DNA of 64,000 nucleotides, from contig JACEVL010000130.1 in assembly GCA_020284085.1 (NCBI GenBank), forward strand, positions 2,237,408 to 2,301,407, written 5' to 3'. The position numbers and the translations under genes were made by a program. Source of the DNA: Aporrectodea caliginosa (taxonomy: Eukaryota > Annelida > Clitellata > Crassiclitellata > Lumbricidae). Positions 49,770-64,000 of this stretch are shown piece by piece (positions within the stretch are counted from its first letter, which is position 1; every line of letters starts with the position of its first letter). The notes under the pieces were generated by a model. That model saw only the letters and a program-made list of their open reading frames with translations, was not told the DNA's origin and did not search any database.

Positions 49770-50360
49770 AGGGAGGGAGAGAGGGAGGGATAAAGAGGGG
49801 AAAAGAGGGAGAGAGTGAGAGAGAAAAGTGAGGGAGAAAAAGAGAGAGATGGAAAGTGCGGAACAGGAGCGGAAGAGATCAGGAAATGGGAGGAGGAGAT
49901 TGGGACGAGAAGGAGGATGAATAGTGAGATTTTGATGAGAACATAGAAAAATCAGAGGAGTGTAGGGGAAAGAAAATGAGAGTAAGAATGGAAGAAAAGC
50001 GAGAGGGAGACGCGGAAAGTAAGAGGGATTTAATAAATCTTAGAGAAGGACCGAAAAGGCCGGAAAAGAGGAAGGGAGGATGAGAGATGCATTATAAGGG
50101 AAGACTGCGAAGAAATTTATGGAGAAGGAGAAGAGATTGGGAGTGAAAGCGGAGGAGGGGATAGAGGAAAAGTGAGAAGAAGAAACCAACCAAAAGGAGA
50201 TTTTATAAGTAAGACAGAGGGAGCTGGAGAGACCGGAAAAGATTAAGGGAAATTGTGAGGAGCGATAGGAAGGAGATGAGATATTGAGGAGGGGAATTGG
50301 GTGAAGGGAGAGGAAAGCAAGAGAGATAAATGGAAAGCAACAGAGAATTTACTCCATAAA
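49736..50360 (+). repeat. Polypurine tract, about 600 bp
   Basis: The plus strand is overwhelmingly A and G with few pyrimidines and no fixed repeat unit. It begins at the GAGA end of the tandem duplication and stops about 240 bp before the caveolin-like start codon. Confidence 0.85.
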
Positions 50361-50599
50361 GGACATTAGGGCAGATGTTCTTCGATTGATAGGCAAGGTG
50401 TCTTTATTAATGTGTGTGTTAATGCCAAAGTTAATATTTAATAATACTAAGAAATAATAACAGTTTATTACCTTATATTACCTTTACTCGGAGTTAATAA
50501 TAACGTCCTATATATATTCGTCCTTATGGAGTTTATGTCGAAACTGTGCTATTGTTTTTCGTTCGCGAAGTTGCAGCCAATATCTTTTACTTCCAGGCA

Positions 50600-50767
50600 A
50601 TGCCAATCATTGCTTTACCCGGAGTTGCTGATCCGAGTAGGACTGAGATTGCGGGACGATCAACAGAGGTGGAATCGGATAGTCATCCAGAAAAACCGGA
50701 GCAATGCTCATCAAGGAAGCTGACGCCGATGGAAAAGGACTTCTATATTCTTTCGAACCATATTTCT
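50600..50767 (+). CDS. Caveolin-like exon 1
   Basis: Codes 56 residues from MPIIALPGVADPSRTE to DFYILSNHIS, a polar N-terminus. The donor is TCT|GTAAGAG. The end FYILSNHIS corresponds to the segment before the family signature. Confidence 0.7.
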
Positions 50768-53156
50768 GTAAGAGGCAACTTAACAGATCTTCCGCAAGAT
50801 GAATATTGTAGTATTATCATTTATATTGTTATCTTTTACCATAAATATTGTAGTTACTGCCATTTTAAGAGATGTAAACAGCGTGTCCAAATGATTGAGT
50901 AGGCCCATAAATAAATTACAACATATACTTTATTTATCCTAAGTAAACCTCAGAAATAAAAGTAAATATAGCTTATTTGTAATTGTATTAATCGGCTTAG
51001 GCCTACTTGTAGCAAAAAATCAATGCACGACAAAATGTAGGCCTACTTAATTGATTTAATTATGCATTTTATATTTAAGCCGATGACCCTGAGATTAGCT
51101 TGCATGAAACGCCGAGGCCTTAAGTAAGCCAAACACAATCAGGCAATCATTGATCCACAGTCCAGAGTAGTTTGTTGTCAATCACCAGATGACTCCACGC
51201 ATAGTCCGCTGCTTTGCATGGATAAAGCATGGACTACGTCCATCGTATAATATGCATCTGCAAACTCTGCATGGGTTAAGCCTGCGTGTGTATGACCTAC
51301 GCACGAACGTACGTATTTATGTAGGTAGGCTTATATGTATGCATGGATGCATGCATGAATATATCGGTATTTAGGATAAATGTGAGCACGAATGAATGCA
51401 TTGATGCACTAGGATGCTTTGCAAGCCCTAAATATGCATTCGTATGTGAAGATGCAACACGAAATCCTAAATTAATTAGTATATTGTCATAATTTCTAAA
51501 GCAAATATATATATACAAAATATAAGTATACACTGATATAATTCCTCAATAAATACAAAGACAGTTATGGATTTACGCAGTGGTGGGTTTTCAGCAGGTA
51601 AAAGGAGCTGCAAAACTGACAAATTAAGCAATTGATTAATTAAATATTTAATTTATGTTAAAACTGCGTGCAAGAGACAATAAGTATAATTACAAGGTAA
51701 CGATAAATTATAAGTTATAAATTATGAGTTAAAGTTAAAACTTTGCAACGTAAATATTACAGGCGGCAATAAATTTTGGCCCTTGGGCGGCAGATTGATA
51801 AATCCGCCTCCTCATATACACGCTGCTAACTCTCACGAGCCTGGATGACTAAGATGAAAACACTTGGCTTTCAATTGCGCACAGTACAACCAGCAATTTC
51901 CGAACACTACATTGTAGACACAGAAGTAAAGAGCAAAGTGAAATTTTTTTCCGCCTGGGGTTAGCAGGTGCTTCAGCGGTGCATGTTAAAGTGCGTGCTT
52001 GCTAATTAACAGGTGGCATACGACGACATTTTTACGGAGCCAGCGGCCATTGGATCCGGTGACATCGGAAAACATCTATCATCTCGACTGCGCTCCATCT
52101 TCAGCGCTGTCTTCGTCTACGCTCAGGTCCAGCATTTCCAGGCCATCGTTGCTCAGTGGAATTATATAGCGCCAGAAGATATTTGTGTTAGGCACCCCGT
52201 ATGCTTCTCGTTGGTTGCTCAGTAGCTCACACAAAATAACCAAGCATTCAAAACAAGAATTTTTTTATACAGACAGACTGAGAGATAGACTGACAGATGG
52301 ACAGACAGACAGACAAGGAGACATGACTGCAAACAGACGAACAAACAAATAGACATAAAGGAAAGGACATAAGAAGAGAAACAACCAAATTTGCTCAACT
52401 GGTTCTTTTCGATTTCTTGTTCGAGTTTGAACATGACTGTCTAATTTGAGTTTAGAATGTGCTTGTACAGCTGATGGCAGAATTTCGTACTATAGGGTAG
52501 TGTTAATTAAGTGTTAATATAATCTAACATTGGTATTTCTTTATTAAAACTAAGTCATGTCGTATGCCTTTCGTAAAAAATTGTGAACCTGTAGTATTAA
52601 CGCAAGTGGTTTCAATGGTTCAAGGCATTTTCTACTATTTCTGTATCATCCACGAATCATTAAGTCATATAGTGCGATGTGGGCAAAAATATGTACAGAA
52701 ATATGTGTTTTGATATTTATGTATGGCATTGTATTCATGCGTGTGTTTTGCTGCCAATGATTGACTTAATGTTTTTTCATATTCTAGGAAGCCGTCTATT
52801 ACTTTCTGACGATCATAACTGGCCTCTTCTTTGGCCTCGCCTGGGGTTCTGTCCTTGGCGCCGTGTCCTTCGTCGTCGTCTGGTTCTTCCATCCTCTCAT
52901 CACCGTCGTCTTCATCGTCCTGCGCACTGTGTCGTTACCTCTGACCGCCATCGTTCGAACCCTTCTCGACCCCTTCTTCCAGTCTACCAGTCAAGTATTT
53001 GCCTCCGTCTCCGTCTCTGTCCGACCCAGCCCGGCCTTCCGTGCCATCCGTCGCCTCGGCCTGGAGTCCGGCGGTGGACTCGGTCCGCGCACAGGTCCAT
53101 TATCGACCATCGAGAGACAAACAGACAGATCACAGGAATGGTTCGGTTACGTATAG
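50600..53156 (+). CDS. Caveolin-like gene, three exons (complete frame)
   Basis: The joined exons (50600-50767, 52013-52126, 52788-53156) give 216 residues, all in phase 0. Caveolins are hairpin membrane proteins that oligomerise and shape or scaffold the plasma membrane. The signature FEDVIAEP of the family reads AYDDIFTEP at residues 58-66. A scaffolding-like segment lies near 76-100, and a long hydrophobic hairpin (GLFFGLAWGSVLGAVSF) at about 101-139. The C-terminal part contains LLDPFFQSTSQVFASVSV, matching the family's DPLFEAVGKIFSNV-type end. From the WG pair to that DP there are 42 residues, as I recall for vertebrate caveolin-1, with the intervening SF, W, P and I also in register. 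The protein is longer than vertebrate caveolins (150-180). The start is the first in-frame ATG after a TTTACTTCCAG acceptor-like site, so a 5' untranslated exon may lie upstream. Confidence 0.82.
52013..52126 (+). CDS. Caveolin-like exon 2, signature motif
   Basis: Acceptor CTAATTAACAG, donor CAG|GTCCAG; 38 codons, VAYDDIFTEPAAIGSG to SAVFVYAQ. It contains the family signature and the start of the scaffolding segment. A stop lies downstream in the read-through frame, so splicing is needed. Confidence 0.75.
52788..53156 (+). CDS. Caveolin-like exon 3, membrane hairpin and C-terminus
   Basis: Acceptor TTCATATTCTAG; 122 codons and a TAG stop. It starts EAVYYFLTIITG and covers the intramembrane hairpin and DPFF region. 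It adds a polar tail of about 50 residues (RAIRRLGLESGG to WFGYV) that vertebrate caveolins lack. No cysteine occurs in the C-terminal part, whereas vertebrate caveolin-1 is palmitoylated on three. Confidence 0.82.
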   Translation, partial: EAVYYFLTIITGLFFGLAWGSVLGAVSFVVVWFFHPLITVVFIVLRTVSLPLTAIVRTLLDPFFQSTSQVFASVSVSVRPSPAFRAIRRLGLESGGGLGPRTGPLSTIERQTDRSQEWFGYV

Positions 53157-53380
53157 GCAGAGACTGGAGGCCAACGACTCCGCCGCCATCGCCCTTTCTA
53201 TTACTGATACGTATACGGAGAGATTGCTCAACGACGCCATGGCTTATTTTCGATGCTAATAGACAGAGTTTGGTCAAATAAGCCATATTTATCTCGGAAA
53301 TGTATAGCCAGAAGCTGGTCAACGACGCCGTCATATTTATTTCGGATTTATGTATATATAATCCGAAATAGACATATATA

Positions 53381-53415
<35 letters not shown>

Positions 53416-54864
53416 GTATACATACAGTATACATTGTTCGAGACTGATCGCCACAGGGCAGTGCTCTGCTCCGCTAAACAACATATATTATATAAATTGC
53501 CCCCTTTGTAACTAAAATGATTCTACAAAATAAATGTTTAACTGGTAGCTTAACAATTTTGAGATATATACTCTGATCAGGGTAAAGGTATCAGTTGCAG
53601 ATAAACTGAAAAGAATACTGGGATATGGTAATAATTCAGGCGACGGTAACAGTAAAGTACAGTGCTGTAGGTTATATACGAAAACTGGTCCATTCACCAT
53701 TGTAAGGTTAATTGTTATTATTAGGCTTAGGCGTAACTTTGTATGGTGATGGTGGTGACAGTTGACATCACTTTTAAAGCTCTTTGCTGAAATATGCTTT
53801 GCGACTTGACAGCGTTATTTTGGTCTTAAGCAAATTCAAGCAACGACGATTAACGACGGAATGGCGGACTCAACTTAATACCTAACTATCGCAATGCTGA
53901 TAGAGGCATTCACGTTAGCCTACTTACTTATTGTTTTATGCTGCATTTGACAGCTTCATGGAGAGGGAGGAGGAAATTGGTCGCAATGACTTCGTAGGAC
54001 AACGTTACGCCCTTGGACTTCGGAAGACAGATGACAGTAACTATTCCGTTGGTCGTTGAGCTAAAGGCCAAAGCCAGAGTTTCCCAAGCATCGTTTGTCC
54101 CATGTAGCATATTGATTCTTTTCCAAACCGACAAGGTTGAACAGCTTTAAACAATGTTTCAGAAGTCTTAGTCACCTAGAGGTGCTTCGCCTGTTTCTAG
54201 TGTTGTTTTTAAGATTCACACAACAATTGCGCGTAACTGTGGTAAGCGGAGTTCGACTGCGACAATTGCTCCGTGATAAAACCAGCTTGATAACTGGTGC
54301 CTGTAAAAATTCGCAAGAAATATTTTCGATTCAGTTTCAATACGAGAGCCGTGAAGGATCTCGCATTGCAGAATTTTGGCTTTAATACAACACGAAGGAA
54401 GGTCCAGGACAGAACAAGCTCAGCTGAGTGTGCCACTAGAGAAGTGTGTCTATTCTTTCATATTAGGTCCTATCTATTTCCATGTAGAACCTGAACAAAT
54501 CTTTATCCATATTGAAGCACGTTTATTAGAAAGCATCGTCATTGCAAAGGGGATTGAAACTTTATGAAAATATCTTAAACAGCACATCGTTATTTCTATC
54601 GTGCCTCTCCGTAAAAAGCATCGAGGGGTCGAGGCACTTCACATTTAGCCTACATATATCACGGCCAAGATAAAGTCAACGTTTAAAACAGGTATAGCGA
54701 TCGAATTGATATAAAAATTTGAATTTGTAAGTTTAAAAGCAATGATTTCGCTACATAAAAGACATTGGTATCTCTTATCTTCGCATACAAACGATCACGC
54801 GTGTTGATCGATGATGTCTCTAAACAAAAACAAAAAACAATTTCTCAATTTGTCGATTAACGAA
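53157..54864. other. Intergenic region between convergent genes
   Basis: It holds the 3' ends of the caveolin-like gene and the HCN gene, an AT dinucleotide array at 53380-53412, and otherwise unassigned sequence. The open frames at 53928-54567 overlap on both strands and show no domain. Confidence 0.5.
53529..53534 (+). promoter_or_regulatory. Candidate polyadenylation signal for caveolin-like gene
   Basis: AATAAA lies about 370 bp after the stop codon in the sense strand; it is the first clear hexamer after the gene. Confidence 0.35.
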
Positions 54865-54870
54865 TTTATT
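54865..54870 (-). promoter_or_regulatory. Candidate polyadenylation signal for HCN gene
   Basis: AATAAA on the minus strand begins 25 bp after the HCN stop codon. If used, the 3' untranslated region would be very short. Confidence 0.4.
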
Positions 54871-54895
54871 AAATTAATTTAATTGACTTTAATGA

Positions 54896-59976
<5,081 letters not shown>

Positions 59977-60006
59977 CTGCAGCATCACAGTACACCAATT
60001 AAACAA

Positions 60007-62954
60007 TTATTCATTACCTACTAAGTCTATAAGATGAGAACAGAGTGAAATGCGATTGACAATTCCATCAGTGTTTTATAAAATCTCCTGTATTTTACTT
60101 TCAACGTTCATGCCCTATAGGATGTAGGATTGGCATTTGCAGTGCTATTCATCTTAATCTCTGAAAAACACGTTGGACGGTTGCAGCATTTGTTGCAAGA
60201 CTCGTTGGTGGATTTTTATTTAAAAAAATCGTGTCTCTGATGATGTACGTAATATAGGTCTACTTAGTTGACTGCCGGATTCTATCGATGCAGTAGCTTT
60301 AGAGCTGCAATGTGGTCCGTGGATAAGTCAATTTATTTGGCGCCAGCAGCTGCGTGGCCTCTTTCTCTGATACGGTCGATCATCGTTACCTAATTTCATG
60401 ACGAGGGATGAACTGACTGCACATCTCTCTCGCGCGTCATATTAAGTTTAGACACGGTCCGTCATTATCTCTGAGTTGATGGCCATCTCTTCCCTCTAAT
60501 TCATGCTTTTTGTTTCGCCAGTATTAGAGTAGGAACGCTTCTGAGTAGTTGTCCTGTATAAGCGCTATGTAAATGCATTAAATTGCATTAATTGTTATTA
60601 TGGATATGCAGTCATACAATATGTCATTGAATACGTCATGTAATACATGCATGTGACATGGATGCCTGATTTTCAGCTGTCATACTTTTCTTATCTTTCC
60701 TAAAATAGCATGTGTTTATTAATAAATAATGTTGGTCTACTTCTAAAAGTAATATAAAATTTTGATTACATGGCATTGCAATTTTTATAAAAACAAATGA
60801 TTCTGCTTATTCACGAATCATGAAAACCATTTGACGAAAATTGAAAGAGAATTTGACTGTCAAAGATGGAACCGAAATTTAGCCGAAGCTCAGGATAGTC
60901 AGACATTTTGAGACATGGCTGTGGTTTACGTCAATGTCAGATGCATAGACAACGGTACAGATTGAGGCTGCATGGGGGCGGTCTCCGGTTATCAGATAGT
61001 TCTATCTCGAGGCTGTCAGATCCTCCAACTTAATTATCCATGTCCAATTTAAAGTCAATCGATTTTGTGCCTTAGGATTTGGAGAAGGTAAACAATTCAG
61101 GCCGATGCTTAAGGGATGTCACCCTGGACAATCGGCTGAAGCAACGAGGTGACACAGGCTGAGTGATCAATACACTTTCTTTATTCAGTCAGCTTCAATT
61201 ACAGCCGCAGACTCACCATTGAACAAAGAGACGCCCCTTGGCATCATTATGCCCACGTGAGTGCCAAACAGACGAACCGTTGCTTCATTAGAATATTCTT
61301 GAGTCCACTCATAAAAGCTTTTGTAATTACATGTCTGTAAGATAACGTTTACATTACGTCACTGTAAAGCTTCCCATGGCATAAAAACTTTGAGTTATTT
61401 GTCGCCATGATGGTTGGGAGCTACGAGACATCACAAACGCCACCCAGAAGCCATCGTAAACGCTATCTCTCCAGTCTCTACCCTGCCCACTAGGCAGCAG
61501 TCCAGGACGCGCATAGAAAAGAACTCATCCGCCACGTTCAGCTAAACGTTCATAGGATGGGGCTACCAAACAAAATCTTAAATTAGACATAGTACCCACA
61601 CAGGACAGACATCCACAGGCAGACAGCACGGAGCAACCAATATTAACAGACAGCTGACGTAACTAGGTAAAATCTGTTTCATAACTGCTACATCTAGAAC
61701 AATTATTGTCACTTGTTGCGTTCTGACAACAAAACTTTGATCGAATAAACGAAAATATATACATACATACATACATACATACATACATACATACATACAT
61801 ACATACATACATACATACATACATACATGTATTCACACTTGTACAGTCAAAACAAAATTGAACAGCCAAGGTCAAGGTCGGATCCGAGGCTCTAGAAGGA
61901 AGGCAATTATACGGATACGATTGATGATGTTTAGAATTGGAGCTGCAAGAGCGGTATGGGGTAAGATGACGACCACATTATCACGATGATGACTATGCTG
62001 AGGACGACGACTGCAACAGCTATAAGGTAGAGCAGACAACTAATGCTATTAATCGAGGTTTTGGTAACATCGTGCAAACAACAAATGGCTTCTAATAAGC
62101 ATACTAAGATAGCAATGAATGGCTAAATAAGCATCAACAGTCGCTGCGACACTTGGACTTGTACTTGCAGCAGCAGGTAGCATCACTTGAAGGTTCAGAA
62201 TTTACATTATGATATAGCAACCACCGGCTAAAAGGTGATCAATACTATAGGTATTGCACATCAGCGGACAACAGCGACTAACATCGGAATGGGTTTCTTT
62301 TTCAACAGTCTGTCAACACAGCTAGCTATTCTTGAGCCCTCTGAAACGCTTTTGTTATTACATGCATGTAATACAAAGTTTACATTGAGCCACCGTAAAG
62401 CTTCCTATAGCATAAAACTTTGAGTACTACTACTATGTCGCCATTGGGATTGGGAGCTCATACCTATTGTTCTTCTTCAGTCTACAATGCTGTCTACTTA
62501 ATCCTATTCTTGTTTTGAATAGCATACTCAAACTCCAGCAAACAGTTCAGGCTCGGCTACTGTGGTTTCTTAGGAGTGTGTCATATACAATGGTTCGGAT
62601 AGATGTCTTTGTGATATACGCCAATCATCTTCGATATGGCGTCGTCGTTAAATAAACGTATAAACCGTCTTTTGATAAGGCGACTACCAATCAATGATCT
62701 AACCTTTGCCAAGCATGACATGACAACCGTAGTGTAAAGTTTCTGTGCATGTTCTATAAGAGCTGAACATATAGGCCTACTGTAGACTATACATTTGCAT
62801 CAATACTGCATCCTTTCAAAGGAAAAACGACAAACAAATGGATCTCGTGTTTTCTTACACATGGCATATCATTGCAGTCAATATCTACTCCTTGAGTTTC
62901 TCATAAGCTATCGAAAGTCGTATGTCGCTGCATAAACTGGTGCCACGAATACAG
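60007..62954. other. Probable upstream HCN intron or flank
   Basis: No S1-S4 exon was recognised. The stretch contains a degenerate LINE tail near 60490-60600 (TAAGCGCTATGTAAATGC), a pair of related segments near 61.31-61.43 and 62.34-62.46 kb and a tetranucleotide array. Confidence 0.45.
61757..61828 (+). repeat. (ATAC)n microsatellite
   Basis: About 17 ATAC units. Confidence 0.95.
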
Positions 62955-63240
62955 ATTGTATTGTATCTAAAGATTTATATAGCGCCTCTCTCAGAATAAC
63001 TATTCAGAAGCGCTCTTAGCACGAAAACCCCGGGAGAAAAGAAACGTCTTTAAAGAACGAGAGACCAAAGAGGAAAAACTAGTCATTAGTTTAGCCCTTA
63101 ATGAGGGCGGAAGGTTATTCCAAGTAGAGGGACCAACCACAGCAAATGCCCGGCGTTGAGCCAAGGCTGTCCTAGTCCTAGGAACAAAAAGATCTAGCCA
63201 ATCAGCAGAGCGTAAAAGAGACGCGACTGCATTTTATGTC
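62955..63240 (-). mobile_element. LINE 3' end, well preserved reading frame
   Basis: The minus strand reads, without interruption, LLRSADWLDLFVPRTRTALA, then VVGPSTWNNLPPSLR and SRSLKTFLFSRGF, up to a stop. This is the C-terminal region of an L2/CR1-type reverse transcriptase. The 3' end is GAGGCGCTATATAAATC followed by an imperfect ACAAT tail. It is 5'-truncated. Confidence 0.85.
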
Positions 63241-63299
63241 AAAGCTTTTTCACACAGATAACCAAATGCAAAATCTAACAACATAAATTCTGGGCTAAA

Positions 63300-63530
63300 C
63301 AGTATATGTTTCTGAGTTCTATTGTATTTGATCATTTGTGTAATCGATCATTTATAAAGCCCTTCTCACAACATAGGCCTTTCAGAAGCGCTCCCACTGC
63401 GAAGTACTCCGAGAGAAAAGGAAGGTTTTAAGGTGAGAGAAAGAGGTAGAGATGCCACTAGAGAGGATTGTAGAGGGCAGAGAAGCAGGAAGTTTATTCC
63501 ATATAAAGGGAGTTCTAACCACATGATAAC
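63300..63530 (-). mobile_element. LINE 3' end, same family as 40.9 kb copy
   Basis: The minus strand reads NKLPASLPSTILSSGIST and SFSHLKTFLFSRSTSQWERF, then GGGCTTTATAAATGATCG. It lies in the same orientation as the LINE just before it. Confidence 0.8.
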
Positions 63531-63786
63531 CATTCTTTTCATAACTCAAGCATCTGAGCATTCGATTGTAACCCTCTTATATCTAGAATGAAATTCATAT
63601 TGTTTTACGTAATAGTAATAACTTCGATTTTTGACCCAGAGATTGGCTGGGTGGGCAAGGGTCCCAAACCATAATATAAGACTAAATCTCTACATTTGTT
63701 ATCTACTTTTACTCATCTTTCTATATCTTCATATTTTGAGCCATGGCAACTGTCTTCTTCACAGGAAGGGAGAACCAGGCAACAGT

Positions 63787-63788
<2 letters not shown>

Positions 63789-63857
<69 letters not shown>
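63789..63857. repeat. (AT)n microsatellite
   Basis: About 34 AT units. Confidence 0.96.
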
Positions 63858-63860
<3 letters not shown>

Positions 63861-64000
63861 ATATACATATATTCATTCAATATATATATATATATTCATT
63901 CAGTATAGCTCAAGTTGACAAGCAAGAGTCTGCAATTTGTCACTGGAGTCAAAGTGCACAATATTATTTTTCTAGTTTCATTGAAGAAATCTGGACTGGA

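Noticed and set aside
60007..64000. Search for HCN S1-S4 exons
   Set aside because: No minus-strand stretch with a voltage-sensor arginine ladder was seen; the exons are probably beyond the window.

Overview
This 64 kb window is animal nuclear DNA. It is gene-poor, AT-rich and full of microsatellites, tRNA-derived SINEs, degenerate LINE 3' ends and small DNA transposons. Coding sequence is split by introns with ordinary animal splice signals. A marine invertebrate deuterostome, most likely an echinoderm, fits best. The reasons are a SUEL-type lectin domain joined to CUB and sushi modules, and an HCN channel whose cyclic-nucleotide pocket carries the valine I recall from the sea urchin sperm channel SpIH. 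This assignment is an inference; amphioxus or a hemichordate is not excluded.

Three host genes can be supported, all by joining exons by hand. (1) At 6.6-8.9 kb on the minus strand, three phase-1/phase-1 exons encode a SUEL lectin domain, a CUB-like domain and a sushi (CCP) domain of a secreted or surface protein; its ends were not found. (2) At 50.6-53.2 kb on the plus strand, a complete three-exon caveolin-like gene encodes 216 residues. (3) At 54.9-60.0 kb on the minus strand, the last five exons of an HCN channel encode S5, pore, S6, C-linker, cyclic-nucleotide-binding domain and C-terminus. Its S1-S4 exons must lie past the right edge or in sequence I could not recognise. Genes 2 and 3 converge tail to tail with about 1.7 kb between stop codons.

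The rest is mostly mobile-element debris. A 5'-truncated Ty3/gypsy element with an intact RNase H-integrase frame and one LTR lies at 2.56-4.81 kb. A piggyBac deletion derivative lies at 10.07-10.71 kb, a terminal-inverted-repeat element with a reiterated inner motif at 12.90-13.69 kb, and a hAT-like MITE with an 8-bp target duplication at 24.30-24.46 kb. A ten-copy cluster of a TCATTACCATCC motif with two SINEs inside it spans 31.97-33.38 kb. A MULE-derived element whose termini are arrays of TTGAACGG spans 34.43-35.02 kb. LINE 3' ends of L2/CR1-like type occur at least nine times, and SINEs appear to share their 3' tail.

The most unusual signals are the elements built of reiterated short motifs, a class of near-perfect short hairpins, the GFG selectivity filter and a GC-AG intron in the HCN gene, and the divergent caveolin next to it.
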